Shown here in pieces: positions 25,393-33,749 of a stretch of DNA of 64,000 nt (positions are counted from its first letter, which is position 1; every line of letters begins with the position of its first letter). Made by a program: the position numbers and the translations under genes. Source of the stretch: Sporomusa ovata DSM 2662 (lineage in GTDB: Bacteria > Bacillota > Negativicutes > Sporomusales > Sporomusaceae); contig NZ_ASXP01000002.1 in NCBI RefSeq assembly GCF_000445445.1, positions 945,001 through 1,009,000 on the forward strand, given 5' to 3'. A model generated the notes under the pieces. It had not been told where the DNA came from. It did no database searches and saw nothing but the letters and a program-made list of their open reading frames with translations.

Positions 25393-25477
25393 TCTATGGT
25401 GTGCAAATGCTGTGCAGAGAAAAAGTGGGGTTGTACTCACTTATATGCAGTAAAAGAAAACTTATGGGGGCGATGCG

Positions 25478-26197
25478 ATGCGAGTAAATACTCAACGCGA
25501 TCTTTACGGTTGTTTTGATAACTTAACTGATGAAGAAATAGTATTCGACGCCAAAGATAATGACAACACGGTCGCTCTGGAGTATTTGATTAACAAATAT
25601 CGCAATTTCGTGCGGGCTAAAGCCAGATCGTATTTTTTAATTGGCGCTGAGCGTGAAGATATCATTCAGGAAGGCATGATTGGCTTATATAAGGCCATTC
25701 GCGACTTTCGTAATGACAAGCTCTCATCCTTTAGAGCATTTGCCGAATTGTGTGTAACACGACAGATTATTACTGCAATTAAGACGGCTACCCGGCAGAA
25801 ACATATTCCCTTGAACTCTTATGTTTCGCTAAATAAGCCTATTTATGATGAAGATTCTGACCGCACGCTGTTGGATGTATTATCTGGTTCGAAAGTGACC
25901 GATCCGGAAGAATTGGTGATCAGCCGCGAGGAATTTATTGATATTGAAGAAAAAATGGGCGAAATTTTGAGCGATCTTGAATGGAAAGTGCTGATGGCAT
26001 ATCTTGATGGCAAGTCCTATCAGGAGATTGCCGTTGAACTAGAACGCCATGTTAAGTCAATTGACAACGCTTTGCAGCGAGTAAAGCGCAAACTCGAACG
26101 ATATCTGGAAAACCGCGGTGATGACAGCGATATCCGTGGTGTATATAAAGGTCTTACCAGTCTTAATAAAGATTCTCAGACAGAGTTAGCTGAATAA
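25478..26197 (+). CDS. sigH: RNA polymerase sigma factor SigH
   Basis: Alternative sigma factor that directs early-sporulation and stationary-phase genes. The 239-residue protein shows sigma-70 region 2 (VALEYLINKYRNFVRAKARS near 29-48, then EREDIIQEGMIGLYKAIRDF near 54-73). Region 4 has a helix-turn-helix (LDGKSYQEIAVELERHVKSI near 176-195). An extra C-terminal tail of about 20 residues follows. ATGGGGGCGATGCG precedes the ATG. The conserved place after yacP and the size identify SigH rather than SigF/G. Confidence 0.94.
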   Translation: MRVNTQRDLYGCFDNLTDEEIVFDAKDNDNTVALEYLINKYRNFVRAKARSYFLIGAEREDIIQEGMIGLYKAIRDFRNDKLSSFRAFAELCVTRQIITAIKTATRQKHIPLNSYVSLNKPIYDEDSDRTLLDVLSGSKVTDPEELVISREEFIDIEEKMGEILSDLEWKVLMAYLDGKSYQEIAVELERHVKSIDNALQRVKRKLERYLENRGDDSDIRGVYKGLTSLNKDSQTELAE

Positions 26198-26221
26198 TGT
26201 TAATTCTGAGCAATAACGGCA

Positions 26222-26258
26222 GCCAAAAATGACACCAGAAGTAGGTGTCATTTTTGGC
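26222..26258 (+). terminator. sigH terminator
   Basis: GCCAAAAATGACACC and GGTGTCATTTTTGGC form a 15-bp perfect stem with a 7-base loop, 25 bases past the stop. Confidence 0.9.
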
Positions 26259-26297
26259 ATTATTCTGGTGAAACTACTTTGATGAGGTGATTAGTAG

Positions 26298-27395
26298 ATG
26301 ATCAATGCAAGCAAAGTAAAAAGTATTGCTGTACTTACAGGCGGCGGAGATGCGCCTGGGCTTAACGCTGTTATTAGGGCTGTTGTCAGGACTGGGATCG
26401 GGCATGGGCTTAAGGTATGGGGGATAAAAAACGGTTTTGGTGGTATGGTAGAAAACCAAGTTATTGAGATGACAGATGAATATGTTGCCGGTATCTTGCC
26501 GCGCGGAGGAACAATATTAGGAACAACCAATCGCGATAATCCGTTTAATTATCCCACGATGCAAGGGGGCAAAACCGTATATAAGGATATGTCCGGTCAG
26601 GCACTTAACAATTTGCGGCAACGGGACATTGAAGCACTTGTGGTGATTGGCGGTGATGGCAGTCTTAAGATTGGCTCAGAATTTTATCAATTGGGTTTGC
26701 CGGTAGTGGCTGTGCCGAAAACGATTGATAATGATATACCGGGAACCGAGCGGACTTTCGGATTTGATACCGCTGTCGGTGTGGCTGCCGATGCACTTGA
26801 TCGGCTTCATACCACGGCTGAATCTCATCATCGGGTCATGGTGCTGGAGGTTATGGGCCGATATGCTGGCTGGATTGCGCTGCATGCGGGGATAGCAGGT
26901 GGTGCTGATTGTATCTTGATTCCAGAGATACCTTTTCAAATAGATGCGATTATTGCCAAGATTGAAGAACGTCAGCAGCGCGGCCGTTTGTTTAGTTTAA
27001 TTGTTATTGCCGAAGGGGCCTATCCCCAGGGTGGGGAGATATCGGTATCACGTATTGTGGAAGGCAGCCATGAGAAGATTCGATTAGGTGGTGCAGGGGA
27101 AAAGTTGGCACGACAACTAGAAAGTCTTACCGGTATTGAATCTCGTTGTACGGTGCTGGGTCATGTTCAGCGGGGTGGTACACCAACTGCCTTTGATCGG
27201 GTATTATCTACCCGTTATGGTGTGGCGGCTGCAGAGTGTCTGTTTGAGGGGGCTTTCGGTAACATGGTGGCTTTGCGGAAAAATGAGATTATTCGTGTGC
27301 CAATCGTAGATATTGCCGGCAAAGCAAATAATGTAACTGCTAATGACGAATTATTAAAAGCGGGAAGGTCTATCGGTATTTGTTTTGGAGATTAA
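26298..27395 (+). CDS. pfkA: 6-phosphofructokinase
   Basis: Phosphorylates fructose 6-phosphate in glycolysis. The N-terminal donor loop LTGGGDAPGLNA is at 13-24. The donor-discriminating Gly121 lies in GGDGS and Lys141 in PKTIDND; MGRYAG and HVQRGG complete the site. Classical ATP enzymes have Gly at both positions and PPi enzymes Asp/Lys, so this Gly/Lys pair belongs to the mixed group, for which ATP is likely but PPi is not excluded. Length of 365 is longer than the roughly 320 of bacillary PfkA. It is inserted between sigH and the secE region. Confidence 0.93.
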   Translation: MINASKVKSIAVLTGGGDAPGLNAVIRAVVRTGIGHGLKVWGIKNGFGGMVENQVIEMTDEYVAGILPRGGTILGTTNRDNPFNYPTMQGGKTVYKDMSGQALNNLRQRDIEALVVIGGDGSLKIGSEFYQLGLPVVAVPKTIDNDIPGTERTFGFDTAVGVAADALDRLHTTAESHHRVMVLEVMGRYAGWIALHAGIAGGADCILIPEIPFQIDAIIAKIEERQQRGRLFSLIVIAEGAYPQGGEISVSRIVEGSHEKIRLGGAGEKLARQLESLTGIESRCTVLGHVQRGGTPTAFDRVLSTRYGVAAAECLFEGAFGNMVALRKNEIIRVPIVDIAGKANNVTANDELLKAGRSIGICFGD

Positions 27396-27528
27396 AAAAA
27401 TAGTTATGTGGTTACACTAAGTCTAAATATTGCGTAGATTTACTATATTTTCTGCAGTAAGGAAGTTGCAGGCGCAGGCGTGTGTTGCCAACCTTAGCAG
27501 TTATATAGATATGCAGTGGAGGGCTGTA

Positions 27529-28233
27529 ATGGAAACCTTGGGCATTACCCTATTTAGGGTAGTTGCAGGCATGGGCGTGTTGCTTATCATTATGCTGATC
27601 ACTGGTCGCCGTCAGGTCAGTGAGTTTAGTTCGTTTGACTTCTTGACTTCAATCACCATTGGGGCAGTGGCCGGTGCATTAATTGTTGATCACCGGATTG
27701 AACTTGTTAGTTCATTAATTGCCCTGTTGGCGCTTGGAGGTATGCAGCTTTTTTTTGGCTGGCTTAGCATCAAGGTCCGCCCAGTTAATCACAAACTGAA
27801 TTTTAAGCCGCTTGTGCTGGTGGAAGATGGTCAGATTATCAAAAAAAACCTGCGTAAAGTGCGGATGCCTGTAGAGACTTTATTGCAACTTTTGCGGGAA
27901 AAGGATGCATTTGATATTACCATTGTAGAGCTTGCTATTTTGGAGCCGTATGGCAGATTAAGTGTACTTAAAAAAGCAGAACACCTGCCATTGACACCAA
28001 GTCAGGTTAACTTTAGCGTAACTCCGAACAGTGTTTTAATACCGGTAATTTTGGAGGGGAAGCTACAAGAGAATGCTTTGGCAGAGATGGGACTTTCTAA
28101 GCGACAGATTGAAGAATTTCGCCGCCAGCACCAAGATACTATTCATAATGTGTTTATTGCTTTCATGGATCAAAATAAACGGCTGCATATAGTAAATGAG
28201 GATGCTCGGGGACAAAGTGTATTTATACACTGA
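27529..28233 (+). CDS. YetF/DUF421 family membrane protein
   Basis: Member of the YetF-type family. I start it at 27529 (METLGITLFR) because GTGGAGGGCTGT precedes it; the longer frame lacks a ribosome site. Residues 1-90 hold three hydrophobic helices, followed by a soluble domain with repeated alpha/beta units (KPLVLVEDGQIIKKNLRKV near 106-124, ILEPYGRLSVLKK near 147). Spore-germination-related roles are known for some Bacillus relatives, but the molecular function here is unknown. Confidence 0.85.
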   Translation: METLGITLFRVVAGMGVLLIIMLITGRRQVSEFSSFDFLTSITIGAVAGALIVDHRIELVSSLIALLALGGMQLFFGWLSIKVRPVNHKLNFKPLVLVEDGQIIKKNLRKVRMPVETLLQLLREKDAFDITIVELAILEPYGRLSVLKKAEHLPLTPSQVNFSVTPNSVLIPVILEGKLQENALAEMGLSKRQIEEFRRQHQDTIHNVFIAFMDQNKRLHIVNEDARGQSVFIH

Positions 28234-28421
28234 AATCCTCGACTTTTTAATTTATTTTTTCAATTATGCAGGATATTGCGATAAATATGGTAAAATAGTA
28301 ACATCGTCCTATTGGAGGTGCTTTGAAAAATAACGCTCTAATTTTTGTTCGAAGTGCAGAGGTTATCAAGCAATAACATGCTCCTGATGGCAACGACAAC
28401 AAAGACTAAGGAAGTGACTAT

Positions 28422-29222
28422 GTGAGTGAAAATATCATTACAGTAATTATTGGCGTAGTAGAGGGATTGACAGAATTTCTGCCTATTTCTTCAACCGGAC
28501 ATATGATCTTAGTTGGTTCACTGCTGGGATTTGAAGGGGAAAAGGCCAGTGTATTTGAAGTGTTTATTCAATTGGGTGCTATTTTATCTGTACTAATTTT
28601 GTATCGGGACAAGTTTTTAGCTATGATTAGGCCGCGAGCCATTAATATTTATGGCAATGGACTAACTGCTATGCACATTCTGGTTGGGATTGTGCCTGTC
28701 ATGGGAATAGCATTTTTTTTACATAAACCGATAAAGACCTACTTATTTTCTCCGTATACTGTAATTATTGGCTTGATCATTGGTGCAATTTTTATGTTGG
28801 TGGCTGAAAAAATGGCAAATCGTCCAGTTACTCATAGTGTTGATAACATGACAATAAAACAGGCATTTTGGGTAGGGTTGTTTCAAGTGTTATCACTGTG
28901 GCCAGGGTTTTCACGTTCAGGATCAACTATTGCGGGTGGTTTATTCTTTGGGATGAGCCGTAAAGCAGCAGCAGAATTTTCTTTTATTATCGCTGTGCCG
29001 TTAATGCTTGTTGCCTGTGTTTATGATTTAATGAAGATCTGGGATAAATTGAGTATGGCAGAGTTTAAACTGTTTATAATTGGCTTTATTGTTGCATTTA
29101 TTACGGCATATATCTCCATTGTATGGTTTTTGCGTTTCCTCAATAACTCAACGCTGGCTTCATTTGCCTATTATCGGTTTATTGTTGCTGGTATATCCTA
29201 TTACTACTTTTTCCTAAGGTAA
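28422..29222 (+). CDS. uppP: undecaprenyl-diphosphatase UppP (BacA)
   Basis: Integral membrane phosphatase that recycles undecaprenyl diphosphate for peptidoglycan synthesis. The 266-residue protein has about eight membrane helices. Both family motifs are present: GVVEGLTEFLPISSTGHMIL near 11-30 (catalytic Glu and Ser region) and LWPGFSRSGSTIAGG near 162-176. It starts at GTG with AAGGAAGTGAC ahead. The 188-base gap to the previous gene has no clear promoter or terminator. Confidence 0.95.
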   Translation: MSENIITVIIGVVEGLTEFLPISSTGHMILVGSLLGFEGEKASVFEVFIQLGAILSVLILYRDKFLAMIRPRAINIYGNGLTAMHILVGIVPVMGIAFFLHKPIKTYLFSPYTVIIGLIIGAIFMLVAEKMANRPVTHSVDNMTIKQAFWVGLFQVLSLWPGFSRSGSTIAGGLFFGMSRKAAAEFSFIIAVPLMLVACVYDLMKIWDKLSMAEFKLFIIGFIVAFITAYISIVWFLRFLNNSTLASFAYYRFIVAGISYYYFFLR

Positions 29223-29260
29223 ATGTAAATAAAAGTAATATAATTAAGGCCTAAAAGATG

Positions 29261-29289
29261 TTGACATAGTCTATAGACTATTATATAAT
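29261..29289 (+). promoter_or_regulatory. tRNA-tuf promoter, consensus
   Basis: TTGACA (29261-29266) and TATAAT (29284-29289) are both perfect with an ideal 17-base spacer. The spacer contains an exact 14-bp palindrome, TAGTCTATAGACTA (29267-29280). It would drive the five tRNAs and probably the first tuf gene. Confidence 0.9.
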
Positions 29290-29325
29290 AAGTTTTGTCA
29301 CTGAGGCGAGTTCTCGAAAAATGAT

Positions 29326-29401
29326 GCTGGCGTAGCTCAATTGGTAGAGCAGCTGACTTGTAATCAGCAGGTTGGGGGTTCAATTCCTCTCGCCAGCTCC
29401 A
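29326..29401 (+). tRNA. tRNA-Thr (TGT)
   Basis: Cloverleaf with acceptor GCTGGCG/CGCCAGC. The anticodon loop CTTGTAA is closed by GCTGA/TCAGC; T-loop GGTTCAATTCC and CCA are encoded. Anticodon TGT reads ACA. Confidence 0.97.
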
Positions 29402-29477
29402 TTCTTATGCAGGTAGGGAATTAGAATGAGTTGCTTAGTTCTCCAAGCTGTAAGAACATTCTCTAATAAATAATCTT

Positions 29478-29562
29478 GGAGGGATTCCCGAGTGGCTAAA
29501 GGGAGCAGACTGTAAATCTGCCGTCTTTGACTTCGGTGGTTCGAATCCACCTCCCTCCACCA
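29478..29562 (+). tRNA. tRNA-Tyr (GTA)
   Basis: Class II tRNA with a long variable arm. The acceptor is GGAGGGA/TCCCTCC, the anticodon arm GCAGA-CTGTAAA-TCTGC, and CCA is encoded. Confidence 0.97.
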
Positions 29563-29582
29563 AAGCCTTTTTCACCTTATAT

Positions 29583-29658
<76 letters not shown>

Positions 29659-29667
29659 AGAATTTTC

Positions 29668-29743
29668 GCTGGTGTAGCTCAGTCGGTAGAGCGTATCCTT
29701 GGTAAGGATAAGGTCACCGGTTCAATCCCGGTCACTAGCTCCA
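29668..29743 (+). tRNA. tRNA-Thr (GGT)
   Basis: Acceptor GCTGGTG/CACTAGC with one G-T pair; anticodon arm TATCC-TTGGTAA-GGATA; CCA encoded. Reads ACC and ACT. Confidence 0.97.
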
Positions 29744-29752
29744 TTTTAATAC

Positions 29753-29829
29753 GGCGGCGTAGCTCAGTTGGCTAGAGCATGCGGTTCATACCCGCAGTGT
29801 CCGGGGTTCAAATCCCTGCGCCGCCACCA
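29753..29829 (+). tRNA. elongator tRNA-Met (CAT)
   Basis: Acceptor GGCGGCG/CGCCGCC and anticodon arm TGCGG-TTCATAC-CCGCA, with CCA encoded. It resembles the Bacillus elongator tRNA-Met, so tRNA-Ile2 with a lysidine-modified CAT anticodon is less likely. Confidence 0.92.
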
Positions 29830-29834
29830 AACAA

Positions 29835-29865
29835 AAAACTTTGCAATTAATTGCAGAGTTTTTTA
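29835..29865 (+). terminator. terminator or attenuator between tRNAs and tuf
   Basis: AAAACTTTGCAA and TTGCAGAGTTTT pair around TTAA, then TTTTTTAT. It follows the last tRNA by five bases and would limit read-through into tuf. Confidence 0.8.
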
Positions 29866-29995
29866 TCTATGAAAGTTTTATTTAGTAACTTTTGATAGCA
29901 GGATTTTTACATAGGAGATAGAATTTCTAATTTTGTAAAAAGCTGTATACTATAGTGGCGATTAAAGATATAGTAGGGGAGGCTATTGACTTAAA

Positions 29996-31198
29996 ATGGC
30001 TAAGAAAAAGTTTGAAAGAAACAAACCACATGTTAACATTGGTACTATCGGTCACGTTGACCATGGCAAAACCTCGCTGACGGCTGCCATTACCATGACA
30101 TTGGCAAAACACGGCGGCGCTGAGTTCATGGCTTATGACATGATTGACAAAGCACCGGAAGAAAGAGAGCGCGGTATCACCATCAACACAGCTCACGTTG
30201 AGTATGAAACGGCAGCCCGCCATTATGCCCACGTGGACTGCCCAGGCCATGCTGACTATGTTAAAAACATGATCACCGGCGCAGCGCAAATGGACGGCGC
30301 TATCCTGGTTGTATCGGCAGCTGACGGCCCGATGCCGCAAACTCGCGAACACATTTTGCTGTCCCGCCAAGTTGGCGTACCTGCCATGGTTGTATTCTTA
30401 AACAAAGCTGACCTGGTTGATGATGCTGAACTGATGGAACTAGTAGAAATGGAAGTTCGTGAACTTCTCACCAGCTACGAATTCCCGGGTGACGACATTC
30501 CGGTCGTATCAGGTTCTGCTGTAAAAGTGCTTAACTGCGGTTGCGCGAGCCCTGAATGCGAATGGTGTGGCAAAATCCATGAACTGATGGCCAAAGTTGA
30601 CGAATACATTCCGACCCCGGTTCGTGCTACCGATAAAACCTTCCTGATGCCTGTAGAAGACGTATTCACTATTACTGGCCGTGGCACAGTAGCAACCGGC
30701 CGTGTAGAACGTGGCGAAGTAAAAGTCGGTGATACAGTAGAGATCGTTGGCATGAGTGAAAAACCGAAATCAACAGTAGTAACTGGTGTAGAAATGTTCC
30801 GGAAACTATTGGATTCGGCAGTAGCCGGTGACAACATTGGTGCACTTTTAAGAGGTGTTGAACGTAAGGAAATCGAGCGTGGACAGGTACTGGCCAAGCC
30901 TGGCAGTATTAAACCGCACACCAAATTCAAGTCTGAAGTATATGTATTGTCCAAAGAAGAAGGCGGCCGTCATACCCCGTTCTTTAACGGTTACCGTCCG
31001 CAATTCTACTTTAGAACAACAGACGTAACTGGTGTTGTTACATTGCCGGAAGGTGTAGAAATGGTAATGCCTGGCGATAACATTCAAATGAATATAGCGC
31101 TTATTACCCCAATTGCTATTGAAGAAGGTCTGCGCTTTGCTATTCGTGAAGGCGGCCGAACAGTAGGCGCTGGTGTTGTAACTGCTGTTGAAGAATAA
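29996..31198 (+). CDS. tuf: elongation factor Tu, copy 1
   Basis: GTPase that brings aminoacyl-tRNA to the ribosome. G1 is GHVDHGKT near 19-26, with RGITI, DCPGH and NKAD. Domains 2 and 3 are complete, 400 residues in all. Domain 1 has an insertion of about five residues with four cysteines (C181, C183, C188, C191) that E. coli and Bacillus EF-Tu lack. The protein is identical to copy 2 at 47571. The ribosome site GGGGAGGC is 12 bases from the ATG, poorer than that of copy 2. It follows a Thr-Tyr-fMet-Thr-Met tRNA block, similar to the E. coli tRNA-tufB arrangement. Confidence 0.97.
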   Translation: MAKKKFERNKPHVNIGTIGHVDHGKTSLTAAITMTLAKHGGAEFMAYDMIDKAPEERERGITINTAHVEYETAARHYAHVDCPGHADYVKNMITGAAQMDGAILVVSAADGPMPQTREHILLSRQVGVPAMVVFLNKADLVDDAELMELVEMEVRELLTSYEFPGDDIPVVSGSAVKVLNCGCASPECEWCGKIHELMAKVDEYIPTPVRATDKTFLMPVEDVFTITGRGTVATGRVERGEVKVGDTVEIVGMSEKPKSTVVTGVEMFRKLLDSAVAGDNIGALLRGVERKEIERGQVLAKPGSIKPHTKFKSEVYVLSKEEGGRHTPFFNGYRPQFYFRTTDVTGVVTLPEGVEMVMPGDNIQMNIALITPIAIEEGLRFAIREGGRTVGAGVVTAVEE

Positions 31199-31258
31199 CT
31201 ACTAGATTATTTCATGCGAAAAAAGGTATAAATTGGTCATTGCCTGATATAATAATAG

Positions 31259-31286
31259 AGCGGGGGATAACCCTGCTTTATTTATT
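31259..31286 (+). terminator. tuf copy 1 terminator
   Basis: AGCGGGG and CCCTGCT pair (one G-T) around five bases, followed by TTTATTTATT. Confidence 0.7.
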
Positions 31287-31318
31287 GACATACCCGAGCC
31301 TGTGGGCTATTGACACAC

Positions 31319-31327
31319 TGATATAAT
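31319..31327 (+). promoter_or_regulatory. rpmG-secE-nusG promoter, extended -10
   Basis: TGATATAAT is a perfect extended -10. Two TTGACA hexamers (31285-31290, 31310-31315) lie upstream but neither has normal spacing to it, so the -35 assignment is open. Confidence 0.55.
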
Positions 31328-31416
31328 TATGATAAATTGTATTAGTGACATTTAAAAAAAGTGTTATCAATAAATAGGCTTGATGCTATATTTACTGGTA
31401 AGAGAGGTGTAACAGG

Positions 31417-31566
31417 ATGCGCAACGCGGTAACATTGGCCTGCACAGAATGCAAACAACGCAATTATCAGACCAATAAAAACAAAAAAAACGACCCGGAT
31501 AGATTGGAATTCAACAAATACTGCAAGTTTTGCAAAAAACAGACGCTGCACAAAGAAACAAAGTAA
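31417..31566 (+). CDS. rpmG: ribosomal protein L33 (C+ form)
   Basis: A 49-residue protein with two zinc-binding Cys pairs (C9-x2-C12 in ACTEC and C-x2-C in YCKFC near 36-39), the zinc-replete type of L33. AGAGAGGTGTAACAGG precedes the ATG. Its place before secE and nusG matches rpmGB of Bacillus. It is the first gene after the tuf terminator. Confidence 0.94.
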   Translation: MRNAVTLACTECKQRNYQTNKNKKNDPDRLEFNKYCKFCKKQTLHKETK

Positions 31567-31596
31567 TTCTAAGATAGGGTAACTTCGCTACACTGT

Positions 31597-31672
31597 AGGG
31601 GTATAGCTCAATTGGTAGAGTAGCGGTCTCCAAAACCGTTGGTTGAGGGTTCAAGTCCTTCTGCCCCTGCCA
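31597..31672 (+). tRNA. tRNA-Trp (CCA)
   Basis: Acceptor AGGGGTA/TGCCCCT, anticodon arm GCGGT-CTCCAAA-ACCGT, discriminator G and encoded CCA. It sits between rpmG and secE, so it is processed from the same transcript. Confidence 0.97.
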
Positions 31673-31697
31673 AAACGTATGCACAGGATGTGAGAAA

Positions 31698-31913
31698 ATG
31701 GCCGCCCAGGAAACAGCTATCCAGTCGAATGCATCGCGCTGGAAAAAATTTTTACGGGAAGTAAAAGCTGAACTTAAAAAGGTAACATGGCCAGGCAAGG
31801 CAGAGCTTATTTCCTTTACAGGGGTTGTATTTGTGACGGTTACTGTTGTCGCGGCCTTGATTTGGGTGCTTGATGCTTCTTTCGCTCAAATTTTAAAGGC
31901 TATCATCAAGTAG
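31698..31913 (+). CDS. secE: preprotein translocase subunit SecE
   Basis: Small essential subunit of the SecYEG channel. The 71-residue protein has the conserved amphipathic stretch FLREVKAELKKVTWP near 18-32 and one C-terminal membrane helix (about 40-65), the single-helix form usual in Firmicutes. AGGATGTGAG precedes the ATG. It is followed by nusG after 36 bases. Confidence 0.95.
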   Translation: MAAQETAIQSNASRWKKFLREVKAELKKVTWPGKAELISFTGVVFVTVTVVAALIWVLDASFAQILKAIIK

Positions 31914-31949
31914 ACTGGGGGTGGGGGACGCAATACGTCCCTTGAGGCT

Positions 31950-32492
31950 ATGGAATCCGAAAAACTCGAAAAACATTGGTATGTTATCCATACATATTCC
32001 GGTTATGAAAATAAGGTAAAAGCCAATCTGGAGAAAAAAGTTCATTCCATGGCAATGGAAGATGAAGTTTTTCGTGTGCTTGTACCGATGGAAGATGAAG
32101 TGGAAATAAAAGATGGTAAGAAAAAAATTACCAAGAAAAAAGTTTTCCCCGGATATGTTTTGGTAGAAATGATTGTTACAGACCGTTCCTGGTATGTTGT
32201 TCGTAACACTCCGGGTGTTACCGGTTTTGTCGGGTCGGGAACCAAGCCTATTCCGTTGAGCGAAAATGAAGTGAAACATATCCTCAAGTCAATGGGAATA
32301 GAAGATGCGAAACCTAAAATTGATATTGAGCTTGACCAATTGGTACGTATCACTGCAGGTGCTTTTGAAAACTGGACAGCCACTGTAGTTGAAATTAATC
32401 CTGAACGAGGCAAGATCAAGGTGCTTGTCAATATGTTTGGTCGTGAAACACCAGTAGAACTTGATTTCACACAAATTGCGAAAGTTGATTAA
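31950..32492 (+). CDS. nusG: transcription termination/antitermination factor NusG
   Basis: Binds the RNA polymerase clamp and couples it to Rho, pausing or ribosomes. The 180-residue protein has the NGN domain (WYVIHTYSGYENKV near 10-23, VFPGYVLVEM near 64-73, TPGVTGFVG near 88). A C-terminal KOW domain with VRITAGAFENWTATV follows near 131-145. No insertion is seen. The ribosome site is weak (TTGAGGCT). It precedes rplK by 15 bases. Confidence 0.96.
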   Translation: MESEKLEKHWYVIHTYSGYENKVKANLEKKVHSMAMEDEVFRVLVPMEDEVEIKDGKKKITKKKVFPGYVLVEMIVTDRSWYVVRNTPGVTGFVGSGTKPIPLSENEVKHILKSMGIEDAKPKIDIELDQLVRITAGAFENWTATVVEINPERGKIKVLVNMFGRETPVELDFTQIAKVD

Positions 32493-32507
32493 GGAGGTGT
32501 AATATAA

Positions 32508-32933
32508 ATGGCTAAAAAAGTTGTAAAGCTTGTAAAACTGCAAGTTCCCGCTGGCAAAGCCACTCCGGCTCCTCCCGTAGGTCCGGCACTTGGTCAAGCT
32601 GGTGTCAATATCATGGCTTTTGTTAAAGAGTTTAACGAAAGAACGGCCAGCCAAGCCGGTCTTATCATTCCGGTGGAAATTACGGTATTTGAAGATAGAT
32701 CATTTACCTTTGTTACCAAAACTCCACCTGCACCTATTCTTCTTAAAAAGGCTGCTGGTATTGAAACTGCTTCCGGCGAACCGAACAAGAAGAAGGTTGC
32801 CAAAGTAAAACGTGATCAGGTTAGAGAAATTGCAGAAACCAAAATGCAAGATCTGAATGCCGCCAGCGTTGAAGCTGCTATGCGGATGATTGAGGGTACT
32901 GCCCGCAGTATGGGCATTGAGATTGTTGACTAA
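32508..32933 (+). CDS. rplK: ribosomal protein L11
   Basis: Part of the GTPase-associated centre on 23S rRNA and needed for RelA activation. The 141-residue protein has the proline-rich N-terminus (LQVPAGKATPAPPVGPALG near 10-28) and the C-terminal RNA-binding domain (TARSMGIEI). AAGGAGGTGTAAT precedes the ATG. It is normally co-transcribed with rplA. Confidence 0.97.
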   Translation: MAKKVVKLVKLQVPAGKATPAPPVGPALGQAGVNIMAFVKEFNERTASQAGLIIPVEITVFEDRSFTFVTKTPPAPILLKKAAGIETASGEPNKKKVAKVKRDQVREIAETKMQDLNAASVEAAMRMIEGTARSMGIEIVD

Positions 32934-33001
32934 TTAATCGTTGCAGTCTTATGTGGGAGGGCTATGTACTTCCGTTAGTACCACAAAGGAGGAAAAATTA
33001 T

Positions 33002-33706
33002 ATGCCAAAACATGGAAAAAAGTATATTGAAGCTGCTAAGCTCATTGATAAGGATAAGTTGTATGATCCTGAAGAAGCAGTAGAACTTATCAAAAAGACT
33101 GCTGCCGCAAAGTTTGATCAAACAGTAGAAATTGCTGTCAAACTGGGTGTTGATCCGAAACATGCTGATCAGCAAGTGCGTGGCGCTGTTGTACTTCCTC
33201 ATGGCACAGGTAAGAGTAAAAAAGTTCTTGTTTTTGCCAAAGGCGAAAAAGCCAAAGAAGCGGAAACTGCTGGTGCAGACTTTGTAGGTGCCGAAGATAT
33301 GGTAGAAAAAATCCAGGGTGGTTGGGCTGATTTTGACGTTGCAGTAGCCACGCCGGACATGATGGGTATGGTAGGACGTCTTGGCAAAATTCTCGGCCCA
33401 AAAGGTTTAATGCCTAACCCTAAAGTGGGGACTGTTACTCTTGATGTAACACGTGCTATTAACGAAATTAAAGCCGGTAAGATTGAATACCGTACCGATA
33501 AAGCTGGTAATATTCATGCTCCGATTGGTAAAGCATCTTTCGACAACGAAAAACTGCTTGCAAATTTCCACACCCTGATTGATACATTGATTAAGGTTAA
33601 GCCCGCTGCGGCCAAAGGCCAGTATATGCGGAACATTTCCTTAAGCTCAACAATGGGGCCTGGTGTTAAAGTTAACCCGCTTAAATCTGCGGGTAAAAAA
33701 GAATAA
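33002..33706 (+). CDS. rplA: ribosomal protein L1
   Basis: Forms the L1 stalk that guides E-site tRNA. I start it at MPKHGKKY (33002), preceded by AAAGGAGGAAAA; the longer frame has no support. The 234 residues include the diagnostic LGPKGLMPNPKVGTVT near 129-144. L1 is an autogenous repressor in many bacteria; no operator is assigned here. Confidence 0.97.
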   Translation: MPKHGKKYIEAAKLIDKDKLYDPEEAVELIKKTAAAKFDQTVEIAVKLGVDPKHADQQVRGAVVLPHGTGKSKKVLVFAKGEKAKEAETAGADFVGAEDMVEKIQGGWADFDVAVATPDMMGMVGRLGKILGPKGLMPNPKVGTVTLDVTRAINEIKAGKIEYRTDKAGNIHAPIGKASFDNEKLLANFHTLIDTLIKVKPAAAKGQYMRNISLSSTMGPGVKVNPLKSAGKKE

Positions 33707-33749
33707 CATTATTATAGAAATACTCAGTAGCAATAACGCAAATGGGTAT

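Noticed and set aside
29753..29829. tRNA-Ile2 (lysidine-modified CAT)
   Set aside because: Acceptor and D-arm sequence match elongator tRNA-Met of Bacillus far better than the tRNA-Ile2 pattern I know.
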